Below, in pieces: positions 1-5,832 of a DNA stretch of 15,394 bases. How positions within the stretch are numbered: the stretch's first letter is position 1; each line of letters starts with the position of its first letter. Source of the DNA: JASSUD01 sp031963365 (GTDB lineage: Bacteria > Pseudomonadota > Gammaproteobacteria > Burkholderiales > Burkholderiaceae); contig JASSUF010000054.1 of NCBI GenBank assembly GCA_031963365.1, positions 1 to 15,394 on the forward strand. The letters run 5' to 3'. The notes under the pieces are model-generated. The model was not told where the DNA came from. It made no database searches and saw nothing but the letters and a program-made list of their open reading frames with translations. Position numbers and translations under genes: made by a program.

Positions 1-374
1 GCGCGCTGATAGTTGCCACGCCCTTTGCGCCGAAAATACATAGGCGCGCCATGCAACCGTAAGGCCAGGGCTGCGCGTTCCATGGAGGTGGGTTTTGCAC
101 CAAAATATTCCTCTGAGAATGCGCGAAGCTCAAAGGCTTCACTAGGCGCGCATTCCCACAAAAAATCTAGATCGATTTGTTCTGCTGATTCTTGGGTAGC
201 TTGCATCCATTCACCCAGTGCTGTGCCGCGTTGTCCTTCAAATTCAAACAAAACTTCTTTGGCTCTTACTTTCGCGCGACGCCCTCCAGGTAGCTCGACT
301 TGAAAGGCTTCGCCTTGCACTTCTAGAACTGCCCCAGCTTTTAAACTTCCTGATTCTTCAAAAAAAATATTCAT
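1..374 (-). CDS. RNB-domain (RNase II/R family) 3'-5' exoribonuclease, N-terminal part, runs off window
   Basis: The minus strand reads open from an ATG at 374 to the window edge, about 124 residues. It begins MNIFFEESGSLKAGAVLEVQ and contains VELPGGRR, DLDFLWECAP, YFGAKP and GAPMYFRRKGRG. I recognise this as the start of the RNase II-like RNB-domain protein of Burkholderiales, which degrades RNA processively from the 3' end in the cytoplasm. Only the region before the catalytic RNB domain is visible, so active-site residues cannot be checked. No clear Shine-Dalgarno precedes the ATG. It lies 58 bp downstream of mpl on the same strand, with a terminator-like hairpin between them. Family assignment rests on remembered sequence similarity; the frame itself is certain. 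Confidence 0.8.
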   Translation of the reverse strand, partial: MNIFFEESGSLKAGAVLEVQGEAFQVELPGGRRAKVRAKEVLFEFEGQRGTALGEWMQATQESAEQIDLDFLWECAPSEAFELRAFSEEYFGAKPTSMERAALALRLHGAPMYFRRKGRGNYQR

Positions 375-406
375 TGACAAGCCGTACAGACACCATTTGA
401 GATAAT

Positions 407-437
407 AAAAAAAGAGAAGCTTAGGGTGTGTCCTAAG
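407..437 (-). terminator. Rho-independent terminator-like hairpin at the mpl 3' end
   Basis: On the minus strand CTTAGG (437-432) pairs with CCTAAG (425-420) around a 6-nt loop. It is followed by CTTCTC and a run of seven T (413-407). The mpl stop codon (435-433) lies inside the first stem arm, so the terminator overlaps the end of the gene. The stem is short, and termination before the downstream ribonuclease gene may be partial. Confidence 0.5.
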
Positions 438-1923
438 TTTTGAGACGATCTAGTAGTAGGGAGTGGATATTTTCAAACCCTCCATTGCTCATCACTACAA
501 TATGGTCTCCTTCCTGAGCTGTTTCAATAATTGCGTTGACTAATAGGGGCACACTGTCAAAGGCCTGGGCCCGTTTTCCTAAAGGCGCCATCACTTCTGC
601 CACATTCCAGTGCACGCTTTGCTTACTCCCTTCACGTGGTGGAGCTGCGTAGGCAAAGATATGGTCTGCATCTACTAAGCTATCCAGCAGACGGGTTTTC
701 ATCACACCTAGCTTCATTGTATTAGAACGAGGTTCCAATACTGCAAGGATGCGAGGCTTCGTTGCAAATTGCTCTTGCGCTGGTTTTGCTTGCTGGAGTT
801 TGGCGCGAAGGCCAGCCAGGGTAGTTTGTATGGCTGTGGGGTGATGGGCAAAATCATCATATACCGTAATACCTCGCGCTACACCTCGCACCTCCATACG
901 GCGTTTCACGCCTGAAAAACGCCCTAAAGCTTCTATAGCTTGCTCGGGTAGCACACCACAATGTCGTGCTGCTGCAATAGCGGCTAGTGCATTCATCTGG
1001 CTATGTGCACCTTGCATGCCGCTTTGCTCTGACCATTGAACGTTTCCGATGACATTATCCTGCCATGCCACAGTAAAAGATTCACGATCTTTTGTAGATA
1101 TGCCAGTTGGCAGATTCGGTGCGCGCGCTTCCCACTGTCCAGGTGTTCCAAAATATTCCACTTCACTCCAACACCCACGATCAAGAACCCGTTTTAATGC
1201 ATCTCCGGGCTCTTCATGTGTATTGGATAGATGATTTTCTGTAGAAGATTTTTTGTGCTGGCCATTGACGATTAAACGTCCTATATTCGGTACGATACGT
1301 ACTAAATGATGAAATTGTGTCTCAATAGCAGCAAGATCAGGGAAGATATCCGCATGATCATATTCAAGATTATTGAGAATAACGGTGCGTGGGTGGTAAT
1401 GGACAAATTTGGAGCGCTTATCAAAAAAAGCGGTGTCGTATTCATCGGCTTCAATGATAAAGAAAGAAGAGTCACATAGCCGTGCTGATACCCCAAAATT
1501 CTGTGGTACTCCGCCTAGTAAAAAGCTAGGTTGTAATCCCGCTTCTTCTAAAATCCACGTTAGCATGGCGGTGGTGGTGGTTTTGCCATGTGTCCCTGCA
1601 ACGGCTAATACCCATTTGCCGGGTAGTAGGTGTTCACTGAGCCATTGAGGCCCTGATATATAAGGTAGGCCTTGATTGAGAATGGCCTCCATGAGCGGAT
1701 TACCCCGAGTAACCACATTTCCAATTACATATAGATCAGGTTTAAGGGCTAATTGATCTATGTGATAGCCCTCAATAAGATCAATCCCTTGTTTTGCTAA
1801 CTGAATGCTCATGGGAGGATATACAGCCGCATCACAGCCTGTCACTTTGTGATCTGCTGCGCGAGCTAGCACTGCCAGCCCTCCCATAAAGGTGCCGCAT
1901 ATTCCTAGTATATGAATGTGCAT
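433..1923 (-). CDS. mpl: UDP-N-acetylmuramate:L-alanyl-gamma-D-glutamyl-meso-diaminopimelate ligase
   Basis: Mpl is a cytoplasmic Mur-family ligase of peptidoglycan recycling. It joins recovered tripeptide to UDP-MurNAc with ATP. The protein of 496 residues starts MHIHILGICGTFMGGLAVLA, the family's usual N-terminal nucleotide-binding beta strand. The ATP loop GTHGKTTTT is at residues 110-118, followed by EADEYDTAFFDKRSKF (about 171-186), the central-domain signature, and by YDDFAHHPTAI in the C-terminal domain. A frame extension to 1968 exists, but I chose the ATG at 1923: the family begins there, and AGGA/GGAAAG lies just upstream, while nothing SD-like precedes 1968. It is somewhat longer than the E. 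coli enzyme, with extra residues in the central region around HKKSSTENHLSNTHEE. It is divergent from the tlpA-like gene. Confidence 0.95.
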   Translation of the reverse strand: MHIHILGICGTFMGGLAVLARAADHKVTGCDAAVYPPMSIQLAKQGIDLIEGYHIDQLALKPDLYVIGNVVTRGNPLMEAILNQGLPYISGPQWLSEHLLPGKWVLAVAGTHGKTTTTAMLTWILEEAGLQPSFLLGGVPQNFGVSARLCDSSFFIIEADEYDTAFFDKRSKFVHYHPRTVILNNLEYDHADIFPDLAAIETQFHHLVRIVPNIGRLIVNGQHKKSSTENHLSNTHEEPGDALKRVLDRGCWSEVEYFGTPGQWEARAPNLPTGISTKDRESFTVAWQDNVIGNVQWSEQSGMQGAHSQMNALAAIAAARHCGVLPEQAIEALGRFSGVKRRMEVRGVARGITVYDDFAHHPTAIQTTLAGLRAKLQQAKPAQEQFATKPRILAVLEPRSNTMKLGVMKTRLLDSLVDADHIFAYAAPPREGSKQSVHWNVAEVMAPLGKRAQAFDSVPLLVNAIIETAQEGDHIVVMSNGGFENIHSLLLDRLKT

Positions 1924-2050
1924 AAATCCTGCTTTCCGTATAAGTGCTAGAGTACGTTCTTGACGCATCTTGAGAAAAAATAAGAAAATTCTTGATTAGA
2001 AGTATGAGAAAAAGCGGGTGTACTTCCAAGATAAAAAAACCACTATTTTA

Positions 2051-2068
2051 ACTAGGACATGCCCTAGT
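2051..2068. repeat. Near-perfect 18-bp palindrome in the mpl/tlpA divergent gap
   Basis: ACTAGG (2051-2056) and CCTAGT (2063-2068) are inverted around ACATGC, with CATG again symmetric at the centre. It shares AGGACA..CCCTA with the terminator hairpin at the mpl 3' end. It sits in the 241-bp gap (1924-2164) between divergent mpl and the tlpA-like gene, so it could be an operator or a mobile-element end. Otherwise this gap has no gene and only weak promoter-like hexamers. Confidence 0.45.
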
Positions 2069-2071
2069 ACA

Positions 2072-2150
2072 CTGGACCCATTTTCCGGGATATTTTTTCT
2101 ATGCATCGCAAACGCATTTCAGGCAGTTTGTCTGGACCTTTTTCCTGATA
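2072..2150 (+). repeat. Degenerate direct repeat resembling an IS terminus
   Basis: CTGGACC followed by a T-rich TTTTCC and GATA occurs at 2072 and again at 2132, exactly 60 bp apart, with small differences. The motif resembles terminal sequences of IS3-type elements as I remember them, but no transposase reading frame accompanies it. It may be decayed IS debris or chance. Confidence 0.2.
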
Positions 2151-2164
2151 CCGAGTACCTATCT

Positions 2165-2749
2165 ATGTACACCTTCATTAAAACCCGGCTTTTCCGTAAA
2201 CGCTCTCGACTTTTCTGGTTAGGAATGGCCGTGTTGCTCAGTGCTGCGACGTATGGCTTTTATCGCTATCAAGAGAGCCAGAATCTTGATCAAGCTGGCC
2301 TCACTGCAGAACGAGCAGGTCTTTGGGAAGCCGAACTCACGGACCTTGAAGGTGAACAACGTACGCTTGCCAAATATGAGGGGCAGGCGCTGGTTATCAA
2401 TTTCTGGGGGTCGTGGTGTGAGCCTTGTTTGCAGGAAATTCCGGCATTCGTAGCGGCACAGAAAAAATATAAATCAAAAAAAATTCAGTTTATCGGTATC
2501 GCTGTTGATTCTGCTGTGAACGTTATCGAATTTACGCGCATATTTAGAATGAATTATCCGATTTATATAGCAGGTTTTGAGGGTACGCAGCTTGCGCGCG
2601 ATTTAGGTAATGCACAGGGAGGTTTGCCTTTCACAGTGTTGATTGACGCAGAAGGGAATGTGAGACGCACTATTCTCGGGAAAGTCACAGCGGAGAAGTT
2701 AGACGCAGAGCTAACGTTGCTATCTGAACCCATTGGCGAAACCACTTGA
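2165..2749 (+). CDS. TlpA/ResA-like membrane-anchored thiol-disulfide oxidoreductase
   Basis: A 194-residue protein has a basic N-terminus (KTRLFRKRSR) and a single hydrophobic segment at about residues 17-33. This acts as a signal anchor and places the thioredoxin domain in the periplasm. The domain carries INFWGSWCEPCLQEIP, with the redox CxxC at C85-C88, and the cis-proline loop GGLPFTVLID around P155. Such proteins reduce or shuffle disulfides, for example on apocytochrome c or other exported proteins; the exact partner cannot be told. The frame is open back to an ATG at 2018. I chose the ATG at 2165 because it gives a typical short cytosolic tail before the anchor, although it has no clear Shine-Dalgarno; 2225 is an alternative. 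A repeat element starts two bases after the stop codon. Confidence 0.85.
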   Translation: MYTFIKTRLFRKRSRLFWLGMAVLLSAATYGFYRYQESQNLDQAGLTAERAGLWEAELTDLEGEQRTLAKYEGQALVINFWGSWCEPCLQEIPAFVAAQKKYKSKKIQFIGIAVDSAVNVIEFTRIFRMNYPIYIAGFEGTQLARDLGNAQGGLPFTVLIDAEGNVRRTILGKVTAEKLDAELTLLSEPIGETT

Positions 2750-2750
2750 T

Positions 2751-2958
2751 GTAGGTTGGTGGTGAGGCACGAACCCCAACATGATGACCATAGTTCTTTT
2801 AAAACCTGCATATACAGGCCAAAAGTGGTGATCAAAAGTTTGTGGTGTGTATGTGATCTGCCTCCAAACCGGCCGTTTTGCATATGCTTGTTAAAGCAGT
2901 GGTTACAGTTACAGGTCGGTGGTATGCATGTTGGGGTTCCTTCGTCACCCCAACCTAC
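2751..2958. repeat. BIME/MITE-like inverted-repeat element, copy A (expanded)
   Basis: The left end GTAGGTTGGTGGTGAGG and the right end TTGGGGTTCC...CCAACCTAC are inverted relatives. Each arm folds on itself (TTGGGGT against ACCCCAA), so the element holds two inverted REP-like hairpins around a core containing CCTGCATATACAG. The left 39 bp match copy B at 11333 exactly. Copy A carries about 76 extra bases before its right arm. It lies between the convergent tlpA-like and uvrD genes, where it could act as a transcriptional or RNA-end barrier. No ORF is carried, so any movement would depend on a transposase elsewhere. Confidence 0.8.
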
Positions 2959-2985
2959 CGTTCTGTTAAAGCAGCGGTTATAGTT
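2889..2985 (+). repeat. 22-bp imperfect direct repeat, 75-bp period, within and beside copy A
   Basis: TGTTAAAGCAG(T/C)GGTTA(C/T)AGTT is present at 2889-2910 and 2964-2985 with two substitutions. The preceding GTGGT(A/G)TG(C/T)ATG is also duplicated at about the same spacing. This shows that the right part of copy A arose by a partial tandem duplication, or by insertion next to a diverged relative. The second unit extends outside the inverted-repeat boundary toward the uvrD stop. Confidence 0.6.
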
Positions 2986-3002
2986 CATCAACCACCGCTC
3001 CA

Positions 3003-5423
3003 TTACTCAATTTTTTCCAGTTTAGCTTTATCTAATGCTAACCATTTGATGCCATTGCGTTTGAATTGAACTTGCGCGCGAGCGAGTGGCATTTGACCTT
3101 CTACGCCGATAACCTTGCCTTCACCAAATTTTGCATGAAAGACGCGTTGTCCTAAAGCTAGGCCAGCCTGCTCTTCACGTTGCGCACGTGCTGCTTCTTG
3201 AGCATCACGGCGTCTATAACTCAGCCCATGTTCATTGACGGCTTCACCACTGCTATTGCTACTGCTGCGATAGTGACGCCCGTAGCTGGGGCGGTTAAGT
3301 ACCTCTTTTTCTTCTGTTATGACGACCTCTTCTTTTTTAGCCCCAAATTTATCTATTCCTCCAAAACGTTCGTTATTAGTAGAACCTTTTGGAACGAGCC
3401 ACTTTAAAACCCTCTCAGGCAGTTCATTGAGAAAACGCGAGTGTGGATGGTAGTGTGTTTGACCTCGCAGCATGCGACTGTTTGCAAAAGACAAAGAGAG
3501 TGACTTTTTTGCTCGAGTGATTGCTACATACATCAAACGACGTTCTTCCTCTAAGTTTTTAGTTTCATTTAAACTGTTTTCGTGTGGGAAGAGACCTTCT
3601 TCTAAACCCGTCATCCAAACGGCTGAAAATTCTAACCCTTTGGCCGCATGCACAGTCATGAGCTGTACAGCGGCTTGCCCTGTCTGAGCCTGATAGTCGC
3701 CGGCCTCCAGTGCTGCATGCGCCAAGAAGTGCGATAACGGAGACAGCATAGTTTCAGGGGCGAGCGGATCTGTTTGCAGATCCGCTCTATTTTGTTGGCC
3801 TGTCACTAAGGAATGCGCAGGAGTATCCACTCCATATCCCATTCCAGTGACAAAAACACTCGCTGCATTAATGAGTTCTTGCAAATTATCAAGGCGCTCT
3901 TGCCCTTCACGTTCTGCTTCGTAATGCGCGATTAAATTGCTTGCCTTGAGCACATAGGCTACGGCTTCAGGCAGTGTGTATCCAGACTGATCTATCGTCT
4001 GGCGCATTTCATCGATTAAGCGCGCAAAGCTGTTGACCTTTGCTTGAGGGGCGCTTGCTTCCATAAAAGAGACAGCCGCTGACATCGAACAAGCATACTC
4101 ATGGGTTATCGCCAAGATCTGTTCGAGCGTACGCTGCCCGATACCTCGGGTGGGGAAGTTCACTACGCGCATCCACGCCGTATCGTCATTGGGATTGTCG
4201 ATTAAACGTAAATAGGCGAGCGCATGTTTGATTTCTTGTCTCTCGAAGAATCGCAATCCTCCATAGACGCGGTATGCGATACCAGCCTGGAATAGGGCAT
4301 GTTCTAGCACGCGAGATTGGGCATTACTGCGGTATAAAATAGCCAGTTCGTCGGCTTTGCATCCTGCCTCTAATTTTTCTCGAATACTCTCGACAACCCA
4401 GTTAGCTTCTTGAAGATCGGTGGTGGCTGGGTAGACGCAAATGAGGTCACCTGAGCCTGCATCTGTACGCAGATTTTTGCCTAAGCGGCCTGTGTTATTG
4501 GAGATAAGTTGATTGGCTGCTTCGAGAATAAAGCCATCGGAACGATAATTTTGCTCCAGCTTGATTAAGCGGCTGGGTTGAAATTCACGTTCGAAATCGA
4601 GCATATGGTCTACATTAGCGCCGCGGAAGGCGTAAATGCTTTGATCATCATCTCCTACAGCAAAGACAGCATTGGTGGAGGTCAGGTGTGCAGAAGGGGT
4701 GTTTTGACCGGGTTCTGCATGACCCACTAGGCGCTTTAACCAAGCATATTGCAAAGGATTGGTATCTTGAAACTCATCGACCAAGACATGTTTGAAACGG
4801 GCTTGATAGTGCGCGCGCAGTGCGTCGTTGCTTAACAGCTCGTAGCAGCGCAATAAGAGCTCTGCAAAATCTACTACCCCTGCACGCTGGCAATTTGCTT
4901 CATACAGCGCGTAGAGTTCTGCAAATTTTTGATCAGTGGAGTGAGTAAGTTGGACGGCATTTGCGCGAACACCTGCGTCTTTGGCATTATTGATAAAAGC
5001 TTGTAGTGCCTTAGCAGAATAGCGTTCCGTGTCTACATTGGCTTCTTTGAGAAGGCGCTTGATGAGCGAGAGTTGATCGCCCATATCCAAAATTTGAAAG
5101 CCAGGAGGCAAGCCTGCTTCTTGGGCATGTATGCGCAACATACGATTGCACAAGCCATGGAAAGTTCCCATCCATAAGCCGCGCGGATCAATCGGCAGCA
5201 GAGTGCTAAGGCGCGCGACCATTTCGCGTGCTGCTTTATTGGTGAAGGTGACGGCTAGTAATTCAAACGGGCGAATCTGGCCAGTTTGAATCAACCAAGC
5301 TATGCGGGTCGTGAGGACGCGTGTTTTACCGCTCCCCGCTCCAGCTAAAATAAGCGCGGATCCCTCAGGCAGAGTTACTGCAGTGCGCTGCTCAGGATTG
5401 AGAGAGTCGAGCAGATCGGACAT
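3003..5423 (-). CDS. uvrD: UvrD-type superfamily 1A DNA helicase
   Basis: This 806-residue 3'-5' helicase acts in nucleotide-excision and mismatch repair and removes proteins from DNA. Visible motifs are the Q motif NPEQRTAV (9-16), Walker A AGAGSGKT (27-34), FTNKAAREM (60-68), TFHGLC (87-92), motif II VDEFQDTN (215-222) and motif III GDDDQSIYAFRGA (257-269). Later come QNYRS, LMTVHAAKGLEF and EEERRLMYVAITRAK. The C-terminus (from about GQRVFHAKFGEGKVIGVEG) is the UvrD/PcrA tudor-like domain that contacts partners such as RNA polymerase. The length is slightly above the E. coli protein. Start at ATG 5423, with a weak GGTGA upstream. It converges on the tlpA-like gene and diverges from valS. 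Confidence 0.95.
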   Translation of the reverse strand: MSDLLDSLNPEQRTAVTLPEGSALILAGAGSGKTRVLTTRIAWLIQTGQIRPFELLAVTFTNKAAREMVARLSTLLPIDPRGLWMGTFHGLCNRMLRIHAQEAGLPPGFQILDMGDQLSLIKRLLKEANVDTERYSAKALQAFINNAKDAGVRANAVQLTHSTDQKFAELYALYEANCQRAGVVDFAELLLRCYELLSNDALRAHYQARFKHVLVDEFQDTNPLQYAWLKRLVGHAEPGQNTPSAHLTSTNAVFAVGDDDQSIYAFRGANVDHMLDFEREFQPSRLIKLEQNYRSDGFILEAANQLISNNTGRLGKNLRTDAGSGDLICVYPATTDLQEANWVVESIREKLEAGCKADELAILYRSNAQSRVLEHALFQAGIAYRVYGGLRFFERQEIKHALAYLRLIDNPNDDTAWMRVVNFPTRGIGQRTLEQILAITHEYACSMSAAVSFMEASAPQAKVNSFARLIDEMRQTIDQSGYTLPEAVAYVLKASNLIAHYEAEREGQERLDNLQELINAASVFVTGMGYGVDTPAHSLVTGQQNRADLQTDPLAPETMLSPLSHFLAHAALEAGDYQAQTGQAAVQLMTVHAAKGLEFSAVWMTGLEEGLFPHENSLNETKNLEEERRLMYVAITRAKKSLSLSFANSRMLRGQTHYHPHSRFLNELPERVLKWLVPKGSTNNERFGGIDKFGAKKEEVVITEEKEVLNRPSYGRHYRSSSNSSGEAVNEHGLSYRRRDAQEAARAQREEQAGLALGQRVFHAKFGEGKVIGVEGQMPLARAQVQFKRNGIKWLALDKAKLEKIE

Positions 5424-5449
5424 GGAATCACCGAAGAAAAAATAGTGTA

Positions 5450-5455
5450 ATTATA
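5450..5455 (-). promoter_or_regulatory. Candidate -10 box for uvrD
   Basis: On the minus strand a perfect TATAAT lies 26 bases upstream of the uvrD ATG. This predicts a short leader of about 20 nt. No good -35 hexamer is seen at the expected distance, so the promoter would be weak or activator-dependent. Confidence 0.4.
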
Positions 5456-5595
5456 TAGAGAGCGTTATAAGAATCTGCTTAAAATCTCAGAAAATAGAGC
5501 GAGGTTAGCCCTTTTTGATCTACTAAAAAAGCTATCTATTCCGCTATAGCCTAAAATGTATGCTCTTTTGTCTTTTAGCCATCTGAAAAAGGGTT

Positions 5596-5741
5596 TATGG
5601 CGTGTTCTCAATTGTCCAAAAGGGTTCATATTTGGGGGAGCAGGAGCACAGGGACCGGAACTGTACTTAAGTACAGTGAGGATCCCGAGCACCGCACGAC
5701 CTCAAATATGGGCCCTTTTGGGCAATTGAGAACACGCCATA
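5596..5741. mobile_element. MITE-like element with 42-bp terminal inverted repeats and a palindromic core
   Basis: Left arm 5596-5637 (TATGGCGTGTTCTCAATTG...) and right arm 5700-5741 are inverted with four mismatches. Between them, ACTGTACTTAAGTACAGT (5660-5677) is a perfect palindrome, so nearly the whole 146 bp can fold into one long hairpin. There is no coding capacity. The ends read TA|TGGCG...CGCCA|TA, compatible with a TA target duplication as in IS630/Tc1-type MITEs (inference). It occupies most of the 409-bp uvrD/valS divergent gap; the rest (5424-5595 and 5772-5832) holds no gene. Confidence 0.75.
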
Positions 5742-5771
5742 GGGTGAGCCTACCATGGTAGGCTCACCCTA
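5740..5771. repeat. Perfect 32-bp palindrome upstream of valS
   Basis: TAGGGTGAGCCTACCA is followed immediately by its exact reverse complement, centred on CCATGG (5753-5758). It overlaps the last two bases of the MITE right end and lies 61 bp before the valS start. It could be a regulatory or terminator-like hairpin, an older element end used as an insertion target, or part of the mobile unit. There is no T-tract directly after it. Confidence 0.7.
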
Positions 5772-5832
5772 AGCCTTCTTTACGTATTTAAAAACCATTT
5801 CTTGCCTGGCTTTTTTTCTTTTTGACTGCCCC

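Noticed and set aside
13..303. 96-codon plus-strand ORF at the left edge
   Set aside because: It is antisense to the RNB ribonuclease frame, which has clear family sequence.
1924..1968. Upstream in-frame start of mpl
   Set aside because: Mpl proteins start at MHIHILGICGT; the extra 15 codons have no Shine-Dalgarno and no family match.
2563..3003. 146-codon minus-strand ORF
   Set aside because: It covers the antisense of the tlpA-like 3' end and repeat copy A; no recognisable product.
5465..5692. 75-codon minus-strand ORF
   Set aside because: Half of it is the translated MITE; no start context or family.
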